A stretch of DNA of 64,000 bases from JACDAN01 sp963834825. GTDB lineage: Bacteria; Actinomycetota; Thermoleophilia; Gaiellales; Gaiellaceae. The stretch spans positions 62,001-126,000 of the forward strand of contig CAWICZ010000003.1 of NCBI GenBank assembly GCA_963834825.1, written 5' to 3'. Numbering within the stretch: position 1 is the first letter of the stretch; each line of letters starts with the position of its first letter. Shown one piece after another: positions 15,650 through 23,918 of the stretch. The notes beneath the pieces are model-generated. The model saw nothing but the letters and a program-made list of their open reading frames with translations. It had not been told where the DNA came from and made no database searches. The position numbers were made by a program, and so were the translations under genes.

Positions 15650-16075
15650 ATCGACGGCTTCAACTTCCAGACCGAGCTCCAAGTGCGGTTCGCGGAGACC
15701 GACGCGCAGGGGATCGCGAACAACGCGGAGTACCTCGTCTGGTTCGAGGTCGCCCGCGTTGCCTATCTCGCCCGCTTCCGGGGCGGGTACTCCTCGCTTC
15801 GGGAGGACGGCGTCGAGGCGCTCACGCTCGAGACGCATGCCCGGTACCTGCGTCCGGCCTACTTCGACGACCGCCTGACGATCCACACGCGCTGCGTCGA
15901 CCTGCGCGGCGCGCGGTTCCGCTTCGAGTACGTCCTCGCGCGGGACGGCGAGCGGATCGCCGAAGGCTCGACGGTTCACGCGTGCGTCGACGCCGGGTCA
16001 CTGCGACCGACGAGGGTGCCGGAATGGCTGGTCTCCGAGATCAGGCAGGCGGAGGCGGCGGCTGCGGCGGATTAG
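15650..16075 (+). CDS. acyl-CoA thioesterase, 4HBT hotdog family; non-canonical start possible
   Basis: Hotdog-fold protein: VRFAETDAQGIANNAEYLVWFE contains the catalytic Asp and the helix of YbgC/4HBT thioesterases, and YLRPAYFDDRLTIHTRC and RFRFEYVLAR follow. The first canonical start, GTG 15683, would drop the first beta-strand. Upstream codons (DGFNFQTELQ) look coding, are bounded by a stop at 15638, and contain no ATG, GTG or TTG. ATC 15650, 6 nt after a -10-like box, is proposed with caution. The substrate is unknown. The 3' end overlaps the convergent VanW gene by 35 bp. Confidence 0.85.
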   Translation: MDGFNFQTELQVRFAETDAQGIANNAEYLVWFEVARVAYLARFRGGYSSLREDGVEALTLETHARYLRPAYFDDRLTIHTRCVDLRGARFRFEYVLARDGERIAEGSTVHACVDAGSLRPTRVPEWLVSEIRQAEAAAAAD

Positions 16076-17948
16076 GCGGCGGCGGAGGAGGCGGCGGCTC
16101 TGTCGGCGGAGGCGGCGGCGGTGGAGGTGGCGGCTTCTTGTCCTTCGGCGGCGGTGGGGGCGGAGGAGGCGGCTTCGGCCGCGTCTTCGTCCCGTAGCGG
16201 ACGACTTCGGGCTCGGAGCGGTACCAGGACGCCCACGTCGTCTCGGACATCAGCTTGCCGCTCCTCGAGTAGACCCGCCGCGTGGCGCTCGTCTTCCGCG
16301 ACGGCTGTCCGCTCTCCTCGATTACGTCGGCCCCCGTGTACATCGCCGGGTCTGGAACGCGCTTGATGCCCGGTGGACCGGTGACCTCGAGCGGCGCGGT
16401 CTCGCTCTCGATGCGCCTGCCCTGCGGGGTTCCATAGAGCTTCACAGTCAACGCAGACGGCCCGACGAAGGTCCGCACCAGCAGCCACTTGCCCGTGTCG
16501 TTGCGGAACTTGAGATCGATGTCCGGGTAGTTGACCGTGGCGTCCCGACCCTGCGGGTAGTGATCGATGTAGAGGGCGTGGTTCGTGCGGGATTCGATCG
16601 GAAGCCCTGCCTCATAGGCGGCGTTGAAGACCGTCGTCGAGACCTGGCAGACGCCGCCGCCGATGCCGGTCTCGAGCTCGCCGTTGATGATCACGGGCGC
16701 CTCCAGGAAGCCCTTCTCGGGCGACCGCTCGCCGGTCGTCGCGTTGAACGAGAACAGCGTGTTCGGGGCGATCAGCGCGCCGTCGATCAGCCGCGCGACC
16801 AGCTGCACGTTGTGGATGCGGTTGGGCTCGCCGCCGTAGTACGTCGTGTAGCCCGCGACACGGCCCGTGATTCCCATCGCCCGGGCCTCGCGGGTCGACC
16901 GCTCCGGCTTCGCCGTCTCGACGACGAGCCGCGCTACCCGGTCGGTCGGGGTGAGTGCCGCGGCGAGGATCGCGCGGCCCGCTGCGGGGACGTCGAGCTG
17001 CAGGCCGGGCTGCGCGGGCCGGACCTGGACGCGGTCGCTCGGGAGGACGACGAACGCCGCATCGGCCGGTTTTCGGTCGACCTGGGCCCGAAAGCGCTCG
17101 AAGAACTCGGTCGCGCCCGGACCGCCGATCGCCAGGGTGGTGTCGCCGTTGCGCGGCAGCCGGAGAATCTTCGAGATCCGCCAGCGCGGCACTCGCCAGC
17201 GCGTGTCGCCGAGCGTCAGGCGCACGGGCCCGGAGACGGCGGTCCGTGCCTGCTCGAGGGCCGACGAGAGGTCGGCGGCCCTCACCTCCGGCTGGCTGAT
17301 CCGCACGGGCAGCGCCTGGGGTGAGCGTTCCAGGGAGACGAGCGAGCTGACGATCACGCGGGCCGCAGCCTCGCGCTCGAGTGTTCGTCCCGTGGCGCCC
17401 GGCACGAGCTGCGGCTGGAGGCCGCGGAACCGGATCGCGGCCTCGCGTTGCGGCCTGTTGATCCGCCGCTTCATCCCATCGAGGTCGTGCGCGAGGACCG
17501 CGGTGGAAACGCGCGCGCGTGGGGTCACCTCGGCGCCGAAGAGCCGGGTGCCGATGCGGCGCAGGCCGCGCACGGGAGCGAAGCCGTCTCCCTGACGGCG
17601 CGCCGACTCGACGGCTGCGCGCCAGTCGATCTCGAGAACCATCTCGTTGGGGCGGATTCCAAACCGGCGCGGGCCGGCGGTGAACACGGCCGGCGATGTC
17701 TTGAGCGCGTCGTAACGAGCCTCCAGCTTCGCCACCGCCTCACCTGTTGTCAGCCCGTCGAGTGACACGCCCGCGATCGTCGCCCCCGGGGGCAGCGTCT
17801 TCGCCGAGCCGGCAAAGGTGAGTCCCACGACGAGCGCCGCAATCGCGAGCAGGAAGACACAGAGCAGGGACCACTGCCAGACGAGCCGCCTACGGGCGGC
17901 ACGCCTACGGCGGAGGTACACCGCCTTCGTCCCGGCCTCGGCGTACAA
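16041..17948 (-). CDS. VanW family protein with peptidoglycan-binding-like repeats and polyproline tail
   Basis: A 635-aa cell-envelope protein. It has a short basic cytoplasmic N-terminus, TM at about 25-47 and an extracytoplasmic region with two PG_binding_4-like domains (about 50-350). The VanW domain (FSFNATTGERSPEKGF, GGGVCQVSTTVFNAAYEAGL, SRTNHALYIDHYPQGRDATV) follows. A G5-like/linker region leads to a tail from about residue 585 that is nearly all proline in runs of 8-10. Start TTG 17948 is supported by a TACACT box exactly 7 nt upstream. The polyPro tail may span the wall and would need EF-P for translation. The VanW biochemical role is undefined. Confidence 0.88.
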   Translation of the reverse strand: MYAEAGTKAVYLRRRRAARRRLVWQWSLLCVFLLAIAALVVGLTFAGSAKTLPPGATIAGVSLDGLTTGEAVAKLEARYDALKTSPAVFTAGPRRFGIRPNEMVLEIDWRAAVESARRQGDGFAPVRGLRRIGTRLFGAEVTPRARVSTAVLAHDLDGMKRRINRPQREAAIRFRGLQPQLVPGATGRTLEREAAARVIVSSLVSLERSPQALPVRISQPEVRAADLSSALEQARTAVSGPVRLTLGDTRWRVPRWRISKILRLPRNGDTTLAIGGPGATEFFERFRAQVDRKPADAAFVVLPSDRVQVRPAQPGLQLDVPAAGRAILAAALTPTDRVARLVVETAKPERSTREARAMGITGRVAGYTTYYGGEPNRIHNVQLVARLIDGALIAPNTLFSFNATTGERSPEKGFLEAPVIINGELETGIGGGVCQVSTTVFNAAYEAGLPIESRTNHALYIDHYPQGRDATVNYPDIDLKFRNDTGKWLLVRTFVGPSALTVKLYGTPQGRRIESETAPLEVTGPPGIKRVPDPAMYTGADVIEESGQPSRKTSATRRVYSRSGKLMSETTWASWYRSEPEVVRYGTKTRPKPPPPPPPPPKDKKPPPPPPPPPPTEPPPPPPPPNPPQPPPPPA

Positions 17949-17955
17949 GTGCCCC

Positions 17956-17961
17956 AGTGTA
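17956..17961 (-). promoter_or_regulatory. candidate -10 box (TACACT) of VanW gene
   Basis: TAnnnT hexamer 7 nt before TTG 17948, identical to the hexamer before the acyl-CoA dehydrogenase at 20015. Confidence 0.4.
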
Positions 17962-18003
17962 CCGAGGTCGCTGGTCGGCTCTTAGGGCGTTTTTGGCGAA
18001 GGG

Positions 18004-18834
18004 TTAGAAGGTGAAGAGCTCGATTCCGCCGGAGACATTCAGCTCGACTCCGGTGACGTACGCCGCCAGGTCCGAGCAGAGAAACGTGATCGCGTTTGCG
18101 ACGTCCTGCGGCTCGCCGGGACGCCTGAGCGCGGTCCGCTTGATCATCCGCTCGTTCATCTCCGGGTTGCCGAAGTGGAAGGCCTCGGTACCGATGACTC
18201 CCGGCACGATCGCATTGACCGTGATCCCGTGTCGCGCGCCCTCGAGTGCAAGCGACTTCGTCAGGCCGAGCAGGCCGGCCTTCGTCGTCGAGTAGCTCGC
18301 CTGCCCGAATCCACCCAGGGTTCCGGCAACGGACGCCATGTTCACGATCCGCCCCCAGCCGCGCTCCTTCATGTGCGGCCAGACGGCGCGGGAGCAGTTG
18401 AAGGCACCGGTCAGGTTCACGCGCAGGTCACGCTCCCACAGCTCCGGCGACTGGTTCTCGACCTGGCCGACGTGATCGAGCGTGCCCGCGTTGTTGACGA
18501 GGATGTCGACCGAGCCGAGCTCCTCGACCGCCTGCGCGATGACGCCATCGACCTGGGCCGCGTCGGTGACGTCGCACTTGAGAGCGAGGGAGCGCCGGCC
18601 CATGCCTTCGATCTCGGCCGCCGTGGCCTCCGTCTTCACGAGCCCGCCCGACGCGGCAGCCTGCGCGAGGGGGCCGTACTCCTGGGCGGCCGAGTCGTCG
18701 GACTCGACGAGGATGTCGGCGATGACGACGTCGGCTCCGGCGCGGCCGAGCGTCAGCGCGTCAACCCGGCCGAGCCCCCGCGAGCCGCCCGTGACGAGCG
18801 CGACGCGGCCGCTGAGATCGATCTCGAGGCTCAA
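18004..18834 (-). CDS. short-chain dehydrogenase/reductase
   Basis: NAD(P)-dependent SDR of 276 aa. The cofactor loop is TGGSRGLG. NNAG is present, the catalytic Ser is in NMASVAG, and Tyr-Lys are in SYSTTKAG. A longer than usual stretch (about residues 43-75) follows the second beta-strand, typical of SDRs annotated as 3-hydroxyacyl-CoA dehydrogenases or 3-oxoacyl-ACP reductases. It overlaps the acyl-CoA dehydrogenase stop by 4 bp (ATGA), so a beta-oxidation-like role is inferred. The substrate is not determined. Confidence 0.92.
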   Translation of the reverse strand: MSLEIDLSGRVALVTGGSRGLGRVDALTLGRAGADVVIADILVESDDSAAQEYGPLAQAAASGGLVKTEATAAEIEGMGRRSLALKCDVTDAAQVDGVIAQAVEELGSVDILVNNAGTLDHVGQVENQSPELWERDLRVNLTGAFNCSRAVWPHMKERGWGRIVNMASVAGTLGGFGQASYSTTKAGLLGLTKSLALEGARHGITVNAIVPGVIGTEAFHFGNPEMNERMIKRTALRRPGEPQDVANAITFLCSDLAAYVTGVELNVSGGIELFTF

Positions 18835-20015
18835 TCGCTATCGCGCGGGAGAAAGATCTCGCGCGCGATGACCAACCGCTGAATCTGCGAGGTGCCCTCG
18901 TAGATCTGGAACAGCTTCGCGTCGCGCATCAGCTTCTCGACCGGATACTCCTTGATGTAGCCGTAGCCGCCGAAGATCTGGACGGCGTCGGTGGTCACCT
19001 TCATCGCCGTGTCGGCGGCGAATCGCTTGGCGTACGACGACTGGAGCGTCGCCCGCTTGCCTTTGTCCGTGAGCCACGCCGCCTGCCACACGAGCAGGCG
19101 GGACGCCTCGATCTCCGTCGCCATGTCCGCGATCAGGAAGTTGACGCCCTGGTTCATCGCGATCGGCTGGCCGAATTGCACCCTCGTCTTCGCGTACTCG
19201 ACGGCGTAGTCGAAAGCTGCCTGCGCCACGCCCACGGCCGCGGCTGCGGTGCCGGGCCTCGTGAAGTCGAGGGTCTTCATCGCGACTTTGAAGCCTTCGC
19301 CGTCTTCGCCGATCCGATGGTCGGCCGGCACCCGCACGTCCTGGAAGCCGAGCGCCGATGTGTCCGTCGCCCGCTGGCCCATCTTGTCCAGGTGCTTCTC
19401 CACGGTGACGCCCTCGAGCTCCGTCGGGACGACGAAGGCCGTGAGCCCGCGGTGGCCCTTGCTCTTGTCGGTCGAGGCGAAGACGACGAGCCAATCGGCC
19501 TGGCCGGCGTTCGTGATGAACATCTTCGAGCCGTTGATGACGTACTCGTCACCGTCCCGAACGGCGGTCGTCTGGATGCCGGAGACGTCCGAGCCGGCGT
19601 TCGGCTCGCTGAGCCCGAAGGCGCAGAGAATCGGCTCGTCGATCAGCGGCGACAGCCACCGCCGCTTCTGCTCGTCGGTGCCGGCGATCATTACCGGCGC
19701 GGCGCCGAGCGTGTTCGCGACGATCGAGATGGCGATCCCGGCGCAGCCCCAGGAGAGCTCTTCTCCGATCAGCATCCCGTCGAAGCCCGGCAGGCCGAGG
19801 CCCCCGTACTCCTCCGGGATGTGGGGATTCATCAGGCCGACCTCGTGCGCCTTGCCGATGATGTCCGCCGGGTGCGTCGAGTGCTCGTCGTACTCGGCCG
19901 CCTTCGGGCGGATCTCCTTCTCCGCGAACTCCCGGGCGAGCCGCCTGAGCTCGCGCTGCTCGTCGGTCAGCTCGAACGAGACCCCTGTTGCCATTGCCTC
20001 TTCGACCACAGCCAT
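18831..20015 (-). CDS. acyl-CoA dehydrogenase
   Basis: FAD-dependent alpha,beta-dehydrogenation of acyl-CoA. The 394-aa protein begins MAVVEEAMATGVSFELTDEQ. Visible are the active-site region FGLSEPNAGSD, FAD contact NGSKMFITN, dimer helix segment YAKTRVQFGQPI, and catalytic Glu in FQIYEGTSQIQR. ATG 20015 is chosen because TACACT lies 7 nt upstream; ATG 19994 is the alternative. It forms an operon with the downstream SDR and diverges from a second acyl-CoA dehydrogenase 44 bp away. Confidence 0.94.
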   Translation of the reverse strand: MAVVEEAMATGVSFELTDEQRELRRLAREFAEKEIRPKAAEYDEHSTHPADIIGKAHEVGLMNPHIPEEYGGLGLPGFDGMLIGEELSWGCAGIAISIVANTLGAAPVMIAGTDEQKRRWLSPLIDEPILCAFGLSEPNAGSDVSGIQTTAVRDGDEYVINGSKMFITNAGQADWLVVFASTDKSKGHRGLTAFVVPTELEGVTVEKHLDKMGQRATDTSALGFQDVRVPADHRIGEDGEGFKVAMKTLDFTRPGTAAAAVGVAQAAFDYAVEYAKTRVQFGQPIAMNQGVNFLIADMATEIEASRLLVWQAAWLTDKGKRATLQSSYAKRFAADTAMKVTTDAVQIFGGYGYIKEYPVEKLMRDAKLFQIYEGTSQIQRLVIAREIFLPRDSD

Positions 20016-20022
20016 CGGCCGG

Positions 20023-20028
20023 AGTGTA
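20023..20028 (-). promoter_or_regulatory. candidate -10 box (TACACT) of acyl-CoA dehydrogenase/SDR operon
   Basis: TAnnnT hexamer 7 nt before ATG 20015, in a 43-bp divergent gap. Confidence 0.4.
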
Positions 20029-20043
20029 GTGCGCTCTCGTCCG

Positions 20044-20049
20044 TAGACT
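20044..20049 (+). promoter_or_regulatory. candidate -10 box (TAGACT) of second acyl-CoA dehydrogenase
   Basis: TAnnnT hexamer 9 nt before GTG 20059. With the opposing box at 20023-20028 it makes a compact divergent promoter pair. Confidence 0.35.
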
Positions 20050-20058
20050 GCGGGCGGC

Positions 20059-21297
20059 GTGGACTTCGAGCTGACCGACGAGCAGCGGCTGATCCAGGAC
20101 ACCGTCCGTTCCTTCGTGGACGAGCGCGTGCTCCCCAACGCCGTCGAGAACGACATCAACCACAAGCTCGACCTGGGCGCGATCGAGGGCATGGCCGAGC
20201 TCGGTTTGCTCGGGATCGTGATCCCTGAGGTGTACGGCGGCGCCGGCCTCGACTTCGTCTCGGAGGCACTGGTGTGCGAGGAGATCGAGCGCGGCGAGGC
20301 GGCCTTCCGGACCCTGATCTCGGTTCACGTCGGGCTGAACTCGCTCTCGCTGCTCAGGTACGGGACCGAGGAGCAGAAGCAGCGCTACCTGGTGCCTCAG
20401 GCCCAGGGGGAGAAGCTGGCGTGCTTCGGGCTGACCGAGCCCGCGGCAGGCTCGGACGTGGCGGCGATGCGGACGACGGCGAGGCGGGAAGGCGACGTCT
20501 ACGTGCTCAACGGCCAGAAGAACTGGATCTCGTACGCCTCCGTTGCCGACCACCAGCTGGTCTTCGCCAAGACCGATCCGGGGGCAAAGCACAAGGGGAT
20601 CTCGGCGTTCGTGGTCGAGCGGCAGTGGCCGGGAGTCTCGACACGCGACACGGAGCACAAGCTCGGGATCTGGGCGGGGTCGACGGGCGAGCTCTTCTTC
20701 GAGAACGTCGAGGTGCCGGCCGGGAACCTCGTCGGCGAGGAGGGTCAGGGCTTCGAGATCGCGATGTACGGCCTCGACCAGGGCCGGTTTACGGTCGCCG
20801 CCGGAGCCTGCGGCGTCATACGAGCTTGCCTCGAGCGCTCGGTCGAGTACGCCCGGGAGCGAGAGACGTTCGGGCAGGCGATCGGCCGCTACCAGTTCGT
20901 CCAGGACATGATCGCGGAGATGGTGCTCGGCTACGAGACGTCGAAGCTGCTGGTCATGCAGGCGGCGTGGATGAAGGACGAGGGCAAGCGCAACACCCGG
21001 GAGACCTCCCTGGCGAAGTGGCACGCAACCGAATCTGCGTTCCGCGCCGCGCACCTCGCGATCCAGGTGCACGGCGCGTACGGGTACTCCGCCGAGTACG
21101 GCATCGAGCGCTACTTCAGGAATGCCAGAGCGCCGATCATCTACGAGGGCACGACGCAGGTCCACAAGATGATGCAGGCCGAGCATGCGCTCGGCTATCG
21201 GCGGCTGAACGGGCGCGGCGGCGAGATGTCGCCGATCGCCTCGTGGGGCCCCGCATTGGCCGTTGCGGCGGCCGAGCGGGCGCCGGTCGCCGGCTGA
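20059..21297 (+). CDS. acyl-CoA dehydrogenase
   Basis: A 412-aa FAD-dependent dehydrogenase related to but distinct from the divergent neighbour. It shows FGLTEPAAGSDVAAM, NGQKNWISYAS, ARERETFGQAIGRYQ and catalytic Glu in IIYEGTTQVHKMM. An extra Ala-rich C-terminal tail of about 35 residues follows the normal end. The start is GTG 20059. It lies upstream of a CaiB-type CoA-transferase in the same direction, suggesting a shared acyl-CoA catabolic pathway; chain-length specificity cannot be read from sequence. Confidence 0.94.
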   Translation: MDFELTDEQRLIQDTVRSFVDERVLPNAVENDINHKLDLGAIEGMAELGLLGIVIPEVYGGAGLDFVSEALVCEEIERGEAAFRTLISVHVGLNSLSLLRYGTEEQKQRYLVPQAQGEKLACFGLTEPAAGSDVAAMRTTARREGDVYVLNGQKNWISYASVADHQLVFAKTDPGAKHKGISAFVVERQWPGVSTRDTEHKLGIWAGSTGELFFENVEVPAGNLVGEEGQGFEIAMYGLDQGRFTVAAGACGVIRACLERSVEYARERETFGQAIGRYQFVQDMIAEMVLGYETSKLLVMQAAWMKDEGKRNTRETSLAKWHATESAFRAAHLAIQVHGAYGYSAEYGIERYFRNARAPIIYEGTTQVHKMMQAEHALGYRRLNGRGGEMSPIASWGPALAVAAAERAPVAG

Positions 21298-21426
21298 CGC
21301 GGGACACCTCCGCGGCCGCGCGGCCGGACGGCTGCGCCCACGGCTCGCCGGACACGTCCTGGGGCCTGGCCCCTGGGCACGGCCCGTCGGGACACAAACG
21401 CCGCCGTTGATAGCTTCCGCGTCCCC

Positions 21427-22332
21427 GTGAGCGCCCTCGAGGGGATCCTCGTCGTCGATCTGACCCGCTACCTGCCGGGGCCGTTCGCCAGCCGCGAGCT
21501 CCTGGGCCTCGGCGCTCGAGTCGTCCGCATCGAGCCACCGGGCGGAGACCCGATGCGCAGTGTCGCTCCGGCGTGGCACGAGGCCTTGAACCACGGCAAG
21601 GAGTCGATCACGATCGACCTCAAGCGCGAGCCTGAGGAGGGCCGAGCGCTCTGCGCGCAGGCGGATGTCGTGATCGAGAGCTTCCGACCCGGCGTCGCAG
21701 AGCGGCTGGGCGTCGGCCCCGAGCAGCTGCCGGAGCGCGTCGTCTACTGCTCGATCACCGGTTTCGGCCTCGGGGGCAGGCACGAACAGCGTGCCGGCCA
21801 CGACCTCAACTACCTCGGCTGGGCCGGGCTGCTCGCAGACACCGCTCCGACGCTGCCACCGACGCAGGTCGCGGATCTGGCGGCCGGGTCGCTGACCGCC
21901 GTGAATCGGATACTTGCTGCTCTGCTCGAGCGCGAGAAGACCGGCCGCGGTGCCCATCTCGTCGTGTCCATGACGCACGGCTCGCACCACTTCGCCGCAC
22001 ACCGCCTGGGCGGCGACCCTCTCCCGCGGCTCTTGACGGGAGGCCTCGCCTCCTACGGCATCTACGAGACCGCGGACGGTCGCCACCTGACCGTCGCGGC
22101 GCTCGAGGAGAAGTTCTTCCGCCGCCTCTGCGAGCTGCTGGAGCGGCCGGAGCTCGCGCCGCGTCAGTTCGACGCGGATGCCCAGGAGGAGCTGGCGGAC
22201 GTCCTGGCCGCGAACTTCCGCGCCAGGCCGCTTGCGGAATGGCTCGAGCTCTTCGAGGGCGAGGACGTCGCCGTCGGGCCTGTCGCCACACTGGACGAGG
22301 CTGCCGCCGAGTTCGGGACGCCGCTCCGATGA
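21427..22332 (+). CDS. class III (CaiB/BaiF) CoA-transferase, short form
   Basis: Transfers CoA between carboxylic acids or racemises acyl-CoA (AMACR-like). The N-terminus LVVDLTRYLPGPFASREL, VRIEPPGGDP, and the catalytic Asp in AGHDLNYLGWAG support the family; YGIYETADGRHLTVAALEEKFF begins the second domain. At 301 aa it is about 80-100 residues shorter than typical members and ends soon after the GPV segment. The start is GTG 21427. The preceding 129-bp gap holds a TGATAGCTT extended-(-10)-like sequence (21408-21416). The stop overlaps the next ATG. Confidence 0.88.
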   Translation: MSALEGILVVDLTRYLPGPFASRELLGLGARVVRIEPPGGDPMRSVAPAWHEALNHGKESITIDLKREPEEGRALCAQADVVIESFRPGVAERLGVGPEQLPERVVYCSITGFGLGGRHEQRAGHDLNYLGWAGLLADTAPTLPPTQVADLAAGSLTAVNRILAALLEREKTGRGAHLVVSMTHGSHHFAAHRLGGDPLPRLLTGGLASYGIYETADGRHLTVAALEEKFFRRLCELLERPELAPRQFDADAQEELADVLAANFRARPLAEWLELFEGEDVAVGPVATLDEAAAEFGTPLR

Positions 22333-23918
22333 AACCCACAGCGATCGGCCTCGGCGCGCTGACGCTCGTCGCGACGGGGCTCTTCGCCGCAACGCTGTCG
22401 CAGGCCGGTAGGTCGGTGGCACCGAAGCCGGCGGCCTGGGCGACCCTCGCTTTCGCCCGTTCGGAGGCAGCCGGAGGCGGTGTCTACCTGGCCGGGAGGC
22501 GGCGCGTCCTCCGCTTCAAGCGCGGCGCGGTCGACCCGGCCTGGTCGCCCGACGGTCGCCGCCTCGCCTTCGTCGCGCCGGGTGCGGGCGGCGCCGGCGA
22601 CGTCTTCGTCGCCGACGCGGACGGCACTCACCGCGGCCGTATCACGCGCTCGGACCGCATCGCGGAGAGGTCGCCGAGCTGGGCGCCCGACGGACGGCAC
22701 CTCGTCGCCGAGCGAGGCGGACGGCTCGTCATTCTGCGCGCGGACGGCGGCGGGGAGCGTCGCCTCGGCTCCGGCCTCGAGCCGGCCTGGTCCCCGGGCG
22801 GCCGCCGAATCGCCTTCACGGACGGCGACAACGTCTACCTCGTATCCGCTAAGGGCGGCCGTGCCAGGCCGGTCACATCGGCTCCGGGCGCTCAGACCGC
22901 GCCAGCCTGGTCCCCCGACGGCCGCCGACTCGCCTATGTCTCCAACGAGACGGGAGCCCTCGACATCTACGTCCTCGACCTCCGCTCGGGCGCGATCACA
23001 CCGCTGACCGCCGACCCGGCGGTCGACGCCGCACCGGCGTTCACAACCAACGGCCAGAACGTCGTCTTCACGAGCAACCGGAGCGGCGTCGAGCTCCTCT
23101 GGCGGTCACCCGCCGCCGGGCCCACCGGGGGCTCGACGGTCCAGCTCGTCTCGGCGCCGTACGCAACCTCGGCGACGGCGCGCCCGGAGCCGCGGATCGT
23201 CCAGCTCCTTCCGGACTTCGAGCAGCGCCCTCCCACCGACCTCTCGATCAATGCCGTCATCCGCGGCCACCGACGACACTTCCTGCTCGGCTTCGACTCG
23301 GCGACCGACAACATCGGGCTCGGGCCGGTCGTGATCACGGCGAGGCGCTCGAGCCGCAGGACCCCGTTCATGCGTGCCGCGCAGGTCGTGCGGCTCAGCG
23401 CAGGAGGTCGGCGGCAGACGTTTCCCCGCGTGGGTGTCCTCCGCTACGTGTACTCGTCGACGCACTCGCACTGGCACGTGATGGGCTTCCAGCGCTACGA
23501 GCTGCGGCGTGCGTCCGACAACGCGCTCCTGCTGCGTGACCGCAAGAGCGGCTTCTGCCTCGCCGACCACTACGCCCACGCTCCGGGGAACTTCCTCAAC
23601 GAGCCGCGCGGCCCGGTCTACACCAGCTACTGCGAGCAGGGCCGTCCCGAGGCGATGTCCGTCAACCAGGGAACCTCCGTCGGATACACCGACCGTTACC
23701 CGAGCCACTTCCACGGTCAGAACCTCGACCTGACCGGCGTCAAGGCCGGCAAGTACCTCCTCATCCACCGGGCCAACCGCCGCTTCCTCTTCCGGGAGCT
23801 CCGCTACGAGAACAACGCGGCCTCACTGCTGCTGCGGATCTCCTGGCCGAACGGCCGCCGGCGACCGCCGTCCTTGCGGGTACTCAGGACGTGCTCGAAC
23901 TCGGACCGCTGCCAGTAA
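22329..23918 (+). CDS. TolB-like beta-propeller fused to a lysyl-oxidase-like domain, secreted
   Basis: A 529-aa protein. A signal peptide or anchor (IGLGALTLVATGLFAATLSQA) is followed by about five PD40/WD40-like repeats up to about residue 260, recognisable by repeated AWSPDGRRLAF/SWAPDGRHL units. The C-terminal domain (about 290-510) resembles lysyl oxidase. It has the putative copper-binding H379-S-H381-W-H383 in STHSHWHVMGFQRYEL, SGFCLADHY, YCEQGRPEAMSVNQG and YPSHFHGQNLDLTGVKAG. Lysyl oxidases oxidise peptidyl lysine or amines; a crosslinking or amine-oxidase role here is inference. The start overlaps the CoA-transferase stop (ATGA). The 3' end overlaps the convergent HAD gene by 35 bp. 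Confidence 0.85.
   Translation: MKPTAIGLGALTLVATGLFAATLSQAGRSVAPKPAAWATLAFARSEAAGGGVYLAGRRRVLRFKRGAVDPAWSPDGRRLAFVAPGAGGAGDVFVADADGTHRGRITRSDRIAERSPSWAPDGRHLVAERGGRLVILRADGGGERRLGSGLEPAWSPGGRRIAFTDGDNVYLVSAKGGRARPVTSAPGAQTAPAWSPDGRRLAYVSNETGALDIYVLDLRSGAITPLTADPAVDAAPAFTTNGQNVVFTSNRSGVELLWRSPAAGPTGGSTVQLVSAPYATSATARPEPRIVQLLPDFEQRPPTDLSINAVIRGHRRHFLLGFDSATDNIGLGPVVITARRSSRRTPFMRAAQVVRLSAGGRRQTFPRVGVLRYVYSSTHSHWHVMGFQRYELRRASDNALLLRDRKSGFCLADHYAHAPGNFLNEPRGPVYTSYCEQGRPEAMSVNQGTSVGYTDRYPSHFHGQNLDLTGVKAGKYLLIHRANRRFLFRELRYENNAASLLLRISWPNGRRRPPSLRVLRTCSNSDRCQ

Noticed and set aside
19549..22422. 957-codon open frame on minus strand across two acyl-CoA dehydrogenase regions
   Set aside because: Antisense shadow; composition is that of a reversed GC-rich gene, while the plus strand encodes clear acyl-CoA dehydrogenase and CoA-transferase motifs.
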